Below are positions 1 to 31,147 of a stretch of 64,000 nucleotides of DNA, piece by piece. Below the pieces are notes generated by a model that saw only the letters and a program-made list of their open reading frames with translations, searched no databases and was not told where the DNA came from. Within the stretch, counting starts at the first letter, position 1; each line of letters opens with the position of its first letter. Made by a program: the position numbers and the translations under genes. The DNA comes from Danio rerio. Its lineage: Eukaryota > Chordata > Actinopteri > Cypriniformes > Danionidae. The stretch spans positions 14,113,501 to 14,177,500 of the forward strand of contig NC_133179.1 of the NCBI RefSeq assembly GCF_049306965.1, in the 5' to 3' direction.

Positions 1-60
1 CTAAAATGATGTTTTGCTCATATAAACATAAACCTGCTGAAAATGAGAATTTTCAAATGG

Positions 61-433
61 TTTCCATTTATTTATTTGTTTATTCATCTGTTTATTAATT
101 TATTCATTAATAAATCAATAAGTTAATCAATAGTATTTATTTATTCATCTATTAATTTATTGATCTATGTATTTATTTATTCATCTATTTATTAATTTAT
201 TCATCTATTTATTAATTTATTTATTTGTGTATTTAATTATTCATCTATTTATTTATTCATTTATTTATTTATCTATTTATTAATTTATTAATTTATTCAT
301 CTATTTATTTATTCATTTATTTATTTATTTATTCTTCTATTTATTTATTTATTTATTCATCTATTTATTTATTTACTTATTTATTCATTTATTCATCTAT
401 TTATTTAATTATTCATCTATTTATTTATTTATT
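61..433. repeat. Degenerate (TTTA/TTCA)n tetranucleotide tract
   Basis: About 370 bases of imperfect TTTA, TTCA and TCTA steps. It lies inside il26 intron 2. No coding exon is visible between base 1 and the second il26 exon at 888; the rest of that stretch is AT-rich and featureless. Confidence 0.9.
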
Positions 434-887
434 TAGAAAACAAGTCAAAAGTGAGGTTGTGGCAAGTTAGATTTACATTGCATTTACATTTAATTGATTG
501 GGGTATTAAACAAAGTAATTAAATACTTGTTTTGTTAATCCAATGTTTCATCTTTAACAGTATACATGTTGACATCAGGTACTCACTATAACAATCTGCC
601 CCAAAAAATAAGAAATTGTGCCATATTCTTGGAAAATATCATTTTGTTTATAAAAAAATTACAAAGAAATGGCACAATTATATATTATACGCACATTAGT
701 CAGTCAACATTTGAAGCGCATCCATTTTAGAACAATTATATACATATATCAATAATTAAAGTAATTAATATTGTAATCTATACTGTATGTCTCGATAAAA
801 TAAAAAATGAAATATGAACTCTAAAATGTAATAAAAACTCTTTATAAGTTTAGGTGTAAAACATATAAAATGAAGCTATTATCTTAC

Positions 888-1169
888 CTTGCACTTTTTA
901 AGTTTCCCCAATATCCGATGGAAGGGTTTATTGTCTCTCTGCAACAAAAGACCATTGGCTATTGTCAACTACATAATTGCACATATTATACCTGTAATCC
1001 ACAAATGTAAAGAGATACTTACCGGCAGGGATTTATGGATGTCCTGGGACATACTGAGCATTTCCCTGATCATAGGCAGCCGGATTTCCCGCTTCAAACA
1101 TTCCTCCTGCTTGTGGCCCTCAGACCAGCATAGAAGAGCACAAAGGGTAAACGGTATTAGAATCCTCAT
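888..1169 (-). CDS. il26: Interleukin-26, 5' coding exons (partial)
   Basis: Two coding exons, 1023-1169 and 888-938, both phase 0, with GTAAG donors (GTAAGT after exon 1, GTAAGA after exon 2) and a TTGCAG acceptor. Exon 1 starts MRILIPFTLCALLCWSEG, a hydrophobic signal peptide, then QEECLKREIRLPMIREML; exon 2 reads RDNKPFHRILGKLKKCK. IL-26 is a secreted IL-10-family cytokine. The product is named mainly from position: human and fish il26 lie next to il22, which is the next gene here on the same strand, and the sequence is a small secreted alpha-helical protein with an early Cys as the family expects. The remaining exons lie beyond the left edge. ifng1 would be expected further left. Confidence 0.85.
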
Positions 1170-1260
1170 CCTGAATCAGTATGGTATGGTACAGTCTGTA
1201 CAGTAGCTCACTGTGCTTTAAACTAGCAGCCACATTCATAGCTTTTATAGCTCCATCCTT
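1170..1260 (-). promoter_or_regulatory. il26: il26 core promoter (TATA box)
   Basis: On the minus strand a CTATAAAAG TATA box lies at 1242-1250, about 75 bases upstream of the il26 ATG. Transcription would be expected to start near 1215, giving a 5' UTR of roughly 45 bases. A strong TATA box suits an inducible cytokine gene. Confidence 0.6.
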
Positions 1261-1724
1261 TGTCAGAAAAAAAAAATTCCAGCCATGGTGGAGTTTCTTG
1301 CTGAAGGCTGCATTCATGGCTTTGCCCTTGTTTTTCCCTGTGGTTTACCTGCTGGTTTTTGTGGGTTTTTGAGCTCATCGAGAGGAAGGACTTACTATCG
1401 GTAACTGGACGCCGTGAAATAGGTTGCACGAGCGAAAAAAAAACTTGTCGTGATGCAGTCCAACCTACAGTGTTTCCTTTGATGTTTCGCTATTGGAAAA
1501 AAAATGCTGTGAGAATATTTTCAACTGTACTGAATGACGCAAAGCTTTGTAGAATTTGAATGTACTGTATTTACACCATTATTACTGTTTTGTTACTTTT
1601 TCTGACTCCATCCTTGCTACAGTGTAATTGTACATTGAAGGGATATTAATAAATAACAGATTTATGGTGAAAATTAGGGATTGGTTGAGGATTTTCACCT
1701 TATTATGGATCATTTACTGGGTCA

Positions 1725-1870
1725 CTTTATTTTGTTGGTCCGTTTGTTGAATTTAAGTTACATTGCGTCTACTGTACATGCCAACTGACTCTCATTAGAT
1801 TATAAGTAGACTGTTAGGTTGGGGTTAGGGTTAGTGTAAGTTGACATGTACTTGCAAGGTTTCTTATTAA
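1725..1870. mobile_element. MITE fragment, same family as 43324-43556
   Basis: Shares the end TTTGTTGAATTTAAGTTACA, the internal CTGTTAGG...GGGTTAG...TAAGTTGACATGTACTT and other blocks with the element at 43324-43556. It is truncated here: one terminal repeat (TTTATTTTGTTGGTCCGTTT) is clear and the other is missing. Confidence 0.6.
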
Positions 1871-2251
1871 ATATCTGTTAAAGGAGAATATCAACAATAT
1901 CAAAGTGTTACCCTTTACTGTTAATACAATTGTGTTATAACATTACACTGTTGTTTGTTGCACTACTAATCATAATGTTATTAATAATTAAACTTTGTAG
2001 TGATTTTGTAAATTACTAATTAAAATGTCAATTTTAAATCGTTTATTATTAAGTGTTAAATACTAACATGAACTAAAGATGACATTTTAGATGTTGTTAG
2101 TTCATATTCTAATGTTAACCAGTGAAAACTTATTTGTGTGCCATAATTCAATAGTTGAATCAAAATTAATTAAAAATGAAAATCTAAATAATTTAAAATA
2201 ATGACTGACATGAGTTTATGTTACATTAAGTATATGTTGAATTTTATATGC

Positions 2252-2290
2252 CCAGCATATGAGTACACCCCTCACAGATCTCTGTTTTAA
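2252..2290. mobile_element. Terminal fragment of the GTGCTCAGCATA-type element
   Basis: CCCAGCATATGAGTACACCC followed by CTCACAGA resembles the inverted ends of the element at 21757-22225. No opposite end was found nearby, so this is a remnant. Confidence 0.45.
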
Positions 2291-2582
2291 ATTAGTATTT
2301 TCTATAGGTTAATATACTGTACACCTATGCTTGTGTATATACATTAGATTAGTCAGCACCAATGCCGCAACAACAGCAAATTTACCAAAATAACTTAAGA
2401 GCATGATACTAAAGCATAGCACACCTAAATTAACATGTTATGAGAGAAAAATAAAGTGGAAACGTTCAACATAAACATAAAAATATGTACATTTTTGTTG
2501 AAATATTGTGTATTTTTTTTGCCAAAAAGTTGAATTGAACTGTATTATCTTTCTATTATGCTGCATATTATATGAGTTCCCT

Positions 2583-2585
<3 letters not shown>

Positions 2586-2657
<72 letters not shown>
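2586..2657. repeat. (TA)n microsatellite
   Basis: About 36 uninterrupted TA dinucleotides. Confidence 0.97.
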
Positions 2658-2658
<1 letters not shown>

Positions 2659-3892
2659 TATGTACTACAAAAAAAAAGATAAAATCTAAATGACCTGATT
2701 TTACAAGGTCCTTTAATGTTGCTGAGTTGTTTACTTAAACCAGCAAAACTACTAAAATGTTGTGTGTTATTTCAGGAACAAATTGCTCTGGTTAAAGTAA
2801 AAATTGTAGGTTGTACAGAGTGCAAATAGAGCAGAGCTTAGTAACAACACACATGATTACTGACATTTACGTATTACCAAAGTATTACCCCTTCTTCTAA
2901 AAGACTTAACCACCTTCTCAAATCAGGTCAGCACATACAGCAAAGATCTTCACCTGACCCAGAAAAGGATTCTCAAAAGCTGCCATGGTATTAAAATAGT
3001 CAAACTTAAACATTTGAGTCAGAGAAGGTGTAAAAGGAAGTTCATTTAAAGCGTGCGTTCGCTGAAAGACTTCTGGTTTGATCAGAGCAAATCTAAGACG
3101 ACTCAACTCAACTGAGTCATGATTCAATATGAACGAAGCTTCCCACAAGATCTGATAACAGAGGTGAAGTCAAAAATACCCACAGTGTATTTATAATACG
3201 TGCTATTTTTGGTTACTTTCACTTTTGTCTGTTTGCGTGTGGCTGTTAAACAGTTACACAGCTGGCATGAGGAAATACGAAAGTGTACATTCCCAAGCCA
3301 TTCATTCTTCATTCATTCTAATCCTCCATTTTTTTCCCTCTGTGTTTACCTTTGTTTTTTTCATGGTAAAGCTTTGTATTTATGTTGTTCACTTCCTGGG
3401 AATTTCAAACCGCATAACTGAGGGTTGAACAGTGACGTGGGAATATTTTTGGGGGGATGCATTTCTAATGTAAAGAATGTGCACATACAAAGAACTTTTT
3501 AGTCAAGTGATTATTCAGGGATGAACTAAATGCTACTTTTTCACCGCTATAGGTTTGTGCTGATAAACTGCTGCTCAAATTTCAGGGATTAAATGCAAAT
3601 ATTGCAGAAGCATTAATAGACATTTTTGAATCAAATTCAACACTAAAGAAAAAGAAAAACATTGACTAATTTGCCTAATTCTTTTGGATAAATTCTCTCT
3701 TTTTCAGTTCAGATTTTCTGGTTTTAATAATAACTCATGCACAATGGTCAAAAAAGCAGCTACAATACCTGTTAAAATTATAAGGGCACATATTATTACT
3801 CCAAGTTATGCACATTTTAGGGGCGCAAAGTTGTTGTTTTAAGAGTTCTGTCCCATTTATGACCTATTTATAGTTTATAGTTTTTTCACTTC

Positions 3893-4000
3893 AAAGTCAA
3901 AGTCAGCTTTATTGTCAATTCAACCACATGTGCAGAACGTATGCGAATTGCGTTACTCTCAGACCCCAGTTGCCTAACATGTAACATTAATACAAAAAGT
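3893..4000. repeat. Dispersed repeat fragment (GCTTTATTGTCA type)
   Basis: AAAGTCAGCTTTATTGTCAA then a CACATGTG-containing stretch. The same motif occurs at 9853-9960 (CAAGTCGAGCTTTATTGTCA). I recognise it as a widespread fish repeat but cannot place its family securely. Confidence 0.5.
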
Positions 4001-4199
4001 AGAATTTTAAAAAGAAATTACAATAAGTACATTTACGCATATAATATCATCTAAAAATATAATTCAAAAAGAAAAATTTGTAAACTTTTTTGCTGATAGT
4101 GTTGCATTTTAAACCAAAACTTACTCTATTTATTTAACTATTTTAAGTTTTGTCAGTTTAATGGCTAATACATGTTCAGTTATATAAAAATGTAAGATT

Positions 4200-4330
4200 T
4201 TTAAACGGAGGCATGGCATCAAACCCCAACCCTCATTGGAGGATGAGCAAATCGTTCTAAAATTAGTGAGATCGTACAAGTTCATATGTATTAGCCACTA
4301 AATCTAAAAGTAACAAATTGGCATAAGACA
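4200..4330. mobile_element. Partial foldback-type DNA element
   Basis: Carries GGAGGCATGGCATC, AACCCCAACC, GATGAGCAAATCG, and TAGCCACTAAATCTAAAAGT, matching the reverse complement of the longer copy at 13366-13597. One end is degraded. Confidence 0.55.
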
Positions 4331-4515
4331 GGATTGATGTTACGGATCTTAAAATTGGCATGTTATTTCATATTACCTCTTAAAGTCAAGTACTATTTTG
4401 GGGTTTTCATCCCGCATCTTGCTTATCCAAATGAAAAAGCTTCTTAAATCCACAAGCAGAGGTGTAAGGTTTAGTTTGAATTTTCATAAAACACTGTTGA
4501 AAGTCATTAAAATAA

Positions 4516-4865
4516 TTGTATATGCTTTCTGTGTTATAACAGTTTTTATTGTGAACTCAGTTTTGAAAGTGTACCTTTTAGGTTCTATGTGGTCAAGGTC
4601 AATTTGTTGGCTCCTGCACATATCAGTCATCATAGGAAAAAAAAAGTCACAAAAATGATCATAATCTATGCAAATAATTGTATATGTTTTCTGTGTTATA
4701 ACCCCCACCCAAAAAAGAGGCGCTTTTTTTGTAAACTCAGATTTGAAAGTGTACCTTTTAGGTTTTTATGTGGTCAAGGTCAACTTTGTTGGCTCCTGCA
4801 CATATCAGTCATCATAGGAAAAAATAAAATGTCACAAAAATGATCATAATCTATGCAAATATTTT
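4516..4865 (+). repeat. Direct tandem duplication, units about 160-185 bp
   Basis: TTGTATATGCTTTCTGTG (4516) recurs as TTGTATATGTTTTCTGTG (4678). GAAAGTGTACCTTTTAGG and GGCTCCTGCACATATCAGTC recur in both units, and AATCTATGCAAATA closes both. A C/A-rich stretch was inserted early in unit 2. A short third start (TGTGTTATAA) follows. Confidence 0.8.
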
Positions 4866-6128
4866 TTTGTGTGTTATAAATTGGAACTTCTGAATGGTGG
4901 TGGAAATGGAAATGTTCAGTGATGATGTTGTTTTAACATAATTTGGCTGTTGCACTTCCATATTTACATTCATGTAAAACAAGAAGTCATGGCTGGACAG
5001 TTTCATGTTCCTGTACTGAGTTAAAAATGTAAATATGAATGGGGTTGTACTTTGGATATATTAATCAAGATTTTCTAGAAGTGTAAATGCATACATAATT
5101 GCAAATAATTATGACTTCAACTGAATTATTTTATATATCGTTTTTGGAAGAAAAAAAAAACATTTATTTCAAAATGCAATTTTCCTAATCTTTTAACTGT
5201 TTATTTCAATGAAAGTTTATATTTTTATGCTTTTTAATAATTAAATCTGAAAAGAATATATAATTATTTGCTTTACCTTATCACCTTTTGCTCATATTTA
5301 CAAAAAGAAACTGTTCCATAATGGAAGTTCCATATAGAAATCCAAAAAGTCCATAATTGTATATCATGCTACAATAGTTAGCATATACATTTATGTTTAT
5401 CAGCAAATGCAGTCCAAGAGTGAGAGATTTAGAGAAAAGGCTAAACATATTTGACCAATGTATTTAATAATAATATAATTTCACAATAATTGTGTAAAAA
5501 TGTGCTCCATAAAATATCCAAATTATGTAAATATTTATGTAATTGATTTAATTCTTTATCTCTAAACATAATATTAATAATAATAATAAATCCAGGGTCA
5601 AAATTAACCCAAATATGTTAAACATTTCCATTCATTGCATTAATATTATAGAAACTGTAATATTTAATATCATAAATCATAATTTGTTCTTCTGGTAATG
5701 ATACATATATACCAATAATTTTTTTAAGTGTGTGTGCTGTTGAGATTTAGCATTTATACAGGATTTACACTATTTCATAAACAGCTGATTTAAGGACTTT
5801 TTAAAGCATCAATAATTTAAAATCAAGCACCTTGTAAAATAATGTAAGCCCAGCATGTGTAGCGCCAATAAAGTTCTCAACATTTCACCTGCACTTAATA
5901 TTTACATTAAAATACCACAGTAATGATGATGTTTTAAAAGTGTCATTTAAAAAAAACACACACACACAAACAGTTTTAAAGTCATGTTCAAAGAACTTTA
6001 ATAAAATTATTAAACAATACTCAATACTAGTAATATTCAACTGTGGTTTCTGAAGTATTGATAAAATGTCAATTTTTCATCATAGTTCTGCTACAAGATA
6101 AGATTTTTAAACTTAGAACTTGTCTTTT

Positions 6129-6486
6129 GGGTGACACAGTGACTCAGTGGTTAGCACTGTTGCCTCAAAGCAAGACAGTTGCGGGTTCGAGTCTCGGTTG
6201 TGTCAGTTGGCGTTTTTATGTGGAGTTTGCATGTTCTCCCCATGTTCGCATTGGTTTCCTCCGGGTGCTCCGATTTCTCCCACAGTCCAAAGACATGTGC
6301 TATAGGTGATTTGAATAAACTAAATTGGCTGTAGTGTATGTGTTTGAATGTAAGAATGTATGGGTGTTTCCCAGTACTAGCATTGCAGCTGAAAGAGCAT
6401 CCGCTAAGTAAAACATATGCTGGATAAGTTGGCAGTTCATTCCGCTGTGGTGACCCTTGTTGAATAAAGGGACTTCGGCTAAAAAG
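6129..6486 (+). mobile_element. DANA-type tRNA-derived SINE
   Basis: Near full length. The 5' end GGGTGACACAGTGACTCAG with GGTTCGAGTC resembles tRNA-like A and B boxes. The body has GTGGAGTTTGCATGTTCTCC, CAAAGACATG and GCTGGATAAGTTGGC, and it ends GAATAAAGGGACTTCGGCT. Other copies lie at 19111-19253, 23541-24405 (split) and 39371-39710. The internal promoter belongs to the SINE; it is not a host tRNA gene. Confidence 0.85.
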
Positions 6487-6758
6487 TGTGTCTAAAATTC
6501 AAGCACTTTCAAGAAGTGTGGGAATCCTGTATATGTAATCTACACACAGATGCTAAAACAATACATGTTTATTGTGTGTTCAAATCAAACAGACAATATT
6601 GATGACATTGCTAACTAGTCTTGCTCACTAGAGGGTGTTCCAACACCCAATAAGTCTATAACAGTTAAGCTTCACAGTATGGGATTGAGTTGTTCAAATG
6701 AAAACGTTATGGTAGTAAAAAAAGCAGAATCAATCTTGTGAGAAATATGAAATTGCAC

Positions 6759-6764
6759 TTTATT
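6759..6764 (-). promoter_or_regulatory. il22: Candidate il22 polyadenylation signal
   Basis: AATAAA on the minus strand, 363 bases downstream of the il22 stop codon, preceded by AT-rich 3' UTR. Confidence 0.5.
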
Positions 6765-7043
6765 TAAATAAAACAAACAAACATCTGCTACACATTTTGC
6801 GAATTGACACATTAAGTTACTGCAAAAATAAATTAGATTCAATAACATTAAATAATCAGATCCTTCATTTTCCTGAAAACTATTTAAAAATGCTTTTATG
6901 ATGCATTTACTTCACAGTGGTCTGTCTTAGGAACATTTAACCCAAGTCAGTCACAACAATGGCCACGACTCATGAGTGTGACCTTACGACACATAGCATG
7001 AAAGCACAGTTTTCATGCCGGTTGTAGAAGTCAATATAACATT

Positions 7044-7082
7044 CAATAAATATTTCAAATAAATAAATGCATAATAAATAAT
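7044..7082 (-). promoter_or_regulatory. il22: AU-rich element in the il22 3' UTR
   Basis: On the minus strand this stretch carries four ATTTA pentamers, overlapping ATTTATTTATTT and the nonamer TTATTTATT (7073-7081). It begins 45 bases after the il22 stop. Such clusters bind decay factors such as TTP and are usual in cytokine mRNAs. The destabilising role here is inferred. Confidence 0.65.
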
Positions 7083-7126
7083 CCTTTGAATATATAAAAA
7101 AAATATTGCAATACTGCTGAAGGGAA

Positions 7127-11182
<4,056 letters not shown>

Positions 11183-11290
11183 ATCGCAGGTAGATGAGTG
11201 GATTCGGGTATCTGTCCTCTTATGTACACCGTTGTTCCTCGATGTCGAAACTTGTAGAGCATCTTGTGGCTCTGGAGCTTTTATATCGTG
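11183..11290 (-). promoter_or_regulatory. il22: il22 core promoter (TATA box)
   Basis: GATATAAAAGC on the minus strand (TATAAAA at 11279-11285) lies about 100 bases upstream of the il22 ATG. Transcription would be expected to start near 11250. Confidence 0.6.
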
Positions 11291-12189
11291 CCTGTACGTC
11301 ACTGTGGTAGTCTTTTCACCTTTGGCGTAATCCCCCATCCTCTGCACCTGAGTTTAATGGGTCAGCGGATCTCGATGCATGCTTCATATTCGCTGACTGT
11401 TATGATAGCGTCGGAAATTCGCACCGCATATTGTGTGACAAGAAATAAAACGTCCAGTAATGAGCTGCAATAAGGACGCAGGGTTGGTGAAGTGTCAAGT
11501 GGACAGAATGGAAAACTTCCTGTGAATTCCCCCGAATAATATTAATTAGTGCGCTCCAGAAATAACTTTATGTGCAGTTCTTTTCCTTTGTTGTTGCCAG
11601 GAAACTTGTCAATTACTTTTTCCCTGATTAAGAAGATGCTTTATGACATCAGAGCGTTGCATCATAAAACAAACAGGCGCTAAAAAACGGAGTGTTTGTG
11701 GAAGTGACGAGTGTAATAAGGAAAACTGCAATAAAGAACAAACGCATCTGATTGTGTTCATTACGTCAAGCTAGACAATAGTAACCGATAATGTGTATAA
11801 TTATGCAACTGTGAAAGTTGTGTAATTTACAGACGTCATATTCAAACATCCGCAACTTTTTATGGATTTTCCTTCATAGCAGTTGTATGGATACGTTTTA
11901 TGATTTATTACTCTGTTCAAAACCAAAAATAGTTTTAATTACATTAAAAAAGGGAAAACATTCATTCATTTTTAAATAGTCACAATTAAAGCAAATTGGC
12001 TAAAACAAACTTAAAGTCATATGTTGATTTGTTGAGTCCATATGGTTCATTCTATAACTACTGATGCAAGCAGGTAAAACCCTGAGTTTTGAAACCATAC
12101 ATTTCAAGAACCGGTTCATGAGTGTCACTGATTTGATAATCCTGAAAAAACCCTGCAGACACACAATGCCAAAAGACATTAATATTAAG

Positions 12190-12795
12190 TTAGATTCATA
12201 ACAAGGAAGGCCGATGTTATTTTGACGTCCAATAACGATGTGAAATGACGTTGATATTTGGTTGATTTTAAGTTGTGTTGGAAAGTGATCAAAATCCAAT
12301 GTCGAGCCAACATCTTAAACCATTGTCATATTGACGTCAAATGCTGGCATTTGTTCATCAAGTATGGCAACCAAAATTCAATGTCGAGCCAACATCTTAA
12401 ACCAAAGTCATGTTGATGTCAAATACTGGCATTTCTTCATCAGGTATGGCAACCAAAATCCAACGTCGAGCCAACATCTTTAACCAATGTCATATTAACA
12501 TCAAATACTGGCATTAATTCGTCAAGTATGTCAACCAAAATTCAACATCTTTCATATTGGTAACGTCCACACAACACCAAGCTGCAACATCATTATACAT
12601 TGATATTTATTGTCTTTAGGTTGTGTTGGAAAGTAACCAAATCGCAACGTCTGCCTGACGTTGGACACTGACATAACCCTGATGTTGGTTTCTGACATCA
12701 ACCTAATTTTTATTTTCAAACAAAATGCAATGTCCCACAACGTTGGGGTACAATGTCAACCCTGGCATCATGTTGGCATCCTGTGTCTGCTGGGA
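12190..12795. repeat. Dispersed repeat with internal ~85-bp tandem units
   Basis: Three diverged direct units begin AATTCAATGTCGAGCCAACA-like near 12293, 12374 and 12461, each followed by TTAAACCA(A/T)(T/A)GTCAT and TCAAATACTGGCATT. The flanks have GATGTTATTTTGACGTCCAA and ACAACGTTGGGGTACAATGT. I recognise the type as an abundant zebrafish repeat, but its class is uncertain. Confidence 0.75.
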
Positions 12796-13365
12796 AGTGG
12801 TCTTTATGAAAAATTTGCTTTACATTCAGAAACAGGCCCACGCACATGAATCAGAATTGGCGTTGATGAAGGGAATGTGTCCCCACCAATATCAACCAAT
12901 TACTGAAATGTCCAAACCAATAATTTAAGCAATTTAAGTAATTTACATTCAAAATAAAGCAATGCTTTGTGAACTCTTAACCAACACATGCACCAAGTCA
13001 AGTTCACTACGAGATCACCGTAATACTATTAACCAAGGAAGTACAATTAATTAAAATTCAGTTTGATTTTGGCCTCCATGATTATGAAAAACAATAATCC
13101 GGATATTGTGTCACATACCTCTCTAAATTTCTCTACATTCATACCTCCTGTAAAGCCAGACTGCAGTAAAATCATGTAATTTGACTTTTGTAGCATGGGA
13201 TAGGATTGTTATTTGTATTTATTAAGTGTTTATTTTATATTATTTAGTATTTTATTTATGTTTTTAAAAGCGCTAAACATAATCTGTGCTGTTCAATGCG
13301 TGTGATGGTGTATGTGCCCAGCAATGTCACAAGCAAATTTACGCCCTTGTCCACGCATAAGCTAA

Positions 13366-13597
13366 ACGAACCAACCCAATCTCACGGCAATTCGTAACTT
13401 TTTGATTTAGTGGCTAATTCGTAGGAATTTTTACAATCTAATTTGTAAAATTTTGTACAATTTGCTCATCACCCAAAGATGGTTGGGGTTAGGTGCCATG
13501 CCTCCTTTTTAAAATCGTACATTTTCATACAACTGAACTCTGAACTGAAATTAGCCACTAAACTGACTAAACGTAAAATACGTTTCCTCGTGAGATC
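13366..13597. mobile_element. Foldback-type DNA element
   Basis: Imperfect inverted ends of about 50 bp: CCCAATCTCACGGCAATTCG...TTTAGTGGCTAATTC at the left and, reverse-complemented at the right, CCTGATCTCACGAGGAAACG...TTTAGTGGCTAATTT. The core reads GGTTGGGGTTAGGTGCCATG. A partial copy lies at 4200-4330. Confidence 0.7.
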
Positions 13598-13991
13598 AGG
13601 CTTAAACAAACACAACAATTTATGCAACTACTGAGAGTGAACAGATGAGACTGAACGTAAAGCAATAGTGTATGTATTGTATTTAAAAAAAATAATTGAA
13701 AATCTTACATTTGTTTAAAATCAGATCTAATTAATATAAAAAAAAGTGTACATCATCAGTGTGCTAGTACAAAAAAAGACTGAATAAGGTGTTTTAAATT
13801 TGCAAAACCATTTGTTGTCTATGCACAATACTGGTCATATTAAAACCTATGTAAATAAAATAAATTACAAATCTATTTTCTTCTATTAAAATAAACAAAA
13901 ACCACACAAAAACAAATACGTCTTTAAAAAATTTTGCATCCTGAGAACGTCATTTTTCAGTTTTTGCATAGTTGAAGTGTGCTTTGACAGA

Positions 13992-29924
<15,933 letters not shown>

Positions 29925-30115
29925 TTTCAGTCTACGCCGGTAGTGACTAGGGCACAGAGAGGTCGGCGAACAAAAGAAGTGTTTTTGTTACACGCTTGGA
30001 GGTGTGTGAGATTAGATTCAGTTACAGTCTTTGCTGTTACCTTGGTGAGGCGTCCCACGTTACGCGCATGCGCAAGACTGTAAGCAGCTTTGTTATGACC
30101 CTGACCCTTTACCGT
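29925..30115 (-). promoter_or_regulatory. mdm1: mdm1 promoter region
   Basis: CpG-richer stretch just upstream of the mdm1 ATG. CGCGCATGCGCA at 30063-30074 matches the NRF1 consensus. No TATA box. It fits a broad, housekeeping-type start. The transcription start itself cannot be fixed from sequence. Confidence 0.55.
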
Positions 30116-30329
30116 GCGTGTTTATAGTAGCATCATAAGATACTGTAATATGTATTAGAAATTAATCCATCTTTTTGTAACTTTATGTGAGGTCGAAATT
30201 TTTCTTGCTTTGGTTTGTCAACAGATTAGGAGAAATATATTAAAGCAAAGTATTTTACAAGAAAACACTTTAGATGGTTATTTAATATTGCAAACATATT
30301 TATTGGATAATATAATTAGATTTATTTCA

Positions 30330-30340
30330 TTATTATTATT

Positions 30341-30382
<42 letters not shown>

Positions 30383-30409
30383 ATTATTATTATTATTATT
30401 GTTGTTATT
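30330..30409. repeat. (TTA)n(TTG)n(TTA)n microsatellite
   Basis: Compound trinucleotide run between mdm1 and calumenin. Confidence 0.95.
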
Positions 30410-30879
30410 TAATAGATAAAATATTAGGAAAAATTGTTATATTATGAATATTGTAATTCTCTTAAGAACTCTTAAGAAAAAAGATAACTATTATATAATT
30501 AATCATTTCTCTATAATGTACTGTACAATATTTTTATCATTTCTCAATAATGTAAAAAAAAAAGATAACTATACATTATATTATTAATAATTTCTCTATA
30601 CAAGTCAAGCGTGTCTTTATGGTTTATTTTAGTTATACATGCAGCTTATCATTGGCTAAACCTGGCATCAGATTTAGTTCATCAGCCATTCAGAATCGAG
30701 ACTGATGCCTGTTTCACACTTATATTGTGAAATAATAAAAATAATATTTGACAATCTGTGTTTGGTTTGTGTAGCTGCAGATGCCAGCACCTTTGGATTT
30801 GCGGGTCTCAAATTTGGGGACGTGGCAAGACGTACCCAATGATGAAATCCACTAGGTACGACGTATCAACCGATGTTGT

Positions 30880-31147
30880 GGTATCTAGTGCTGATTGGTT
30901 TCCCCGTTTCCCTCAGCCAATCAAAAGAGAGTGTGTTGAGTCACCGCATAATTAAACAACGGTATCTGTTACATCCGGGGTTTGTCGTGATGAAGTGGCC
31001 CAATGGTTGCGAACGGACTCCACTGGTCGTGATTTGATTGGGCTGCGGCGCTCTTCTCGTCCGAAAAACGGTGTGGCACAGGGGTGTGAGGATTAAACCA
31101 AAGACCCTGTATTGTGTCTGGGATTCTCGGCCTCCTAAATAATTAAG
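30880..31147 (+). promoter_or_regulatory. Calumenin promoter and non-coding first exon
   Basis: Several CCAAT boxes in either orientation: GATTGGTTT (30893), CCAATCAAAAG (30918), CCCAATGGTT (31000) and GATTGGGCTGC (31037). They precede a stretch ending TAATTAAG|GTATGTACG, a good donor at 31148. Splicing from there to the TTTGCTGTAG acceptor before 33039 would make a non-coding first exon, as calumenin genes have. The exon start (about 31060) is a guess. Confidence 0.5.

Larger units (their letters stand above)
1261..6740. other. il26-il22 intergenic region
   Basis: AT-rich spacer with no convincing exon on either strand. It contains the DNA-transposon pieces, (TA)n run, tandem duplication and DANA SINE listed separately. 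Short open frames here have no splice context or recognisable family and look like chance. Confidence 0.7.
11291..13991. other. il22-mdm1 intergenic region and mdm1 3' UTR
   Basis: No coding exon seen. The part next to il22 (to about 11800) is less AT-rich and likely holds upstream regulatory sequence. The rest contains the tandem repeat at 12190-12795 and the foldback element at 13366-13597. The 3' UTR of mdm1 extends into this region from 13991; I could not identify its poly(A) signal with confidence. Confidence 0.6.

Noticed and set aside
2508-2693. Open frame rich in Tyr-Ile (also at 39040-39258 and 59546-59767)
   Set aside because: Translation of (TA)n microsatellites, not a protein.
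6129-6250. Possible tRNA gene (A/B-box-like sequence, GGTTCGAGTC)
   Set aside because: It is the tRNA-derived head of a DANA SINE: the body and 3' tail follow directly, and it cannot form a full cloverleaf.
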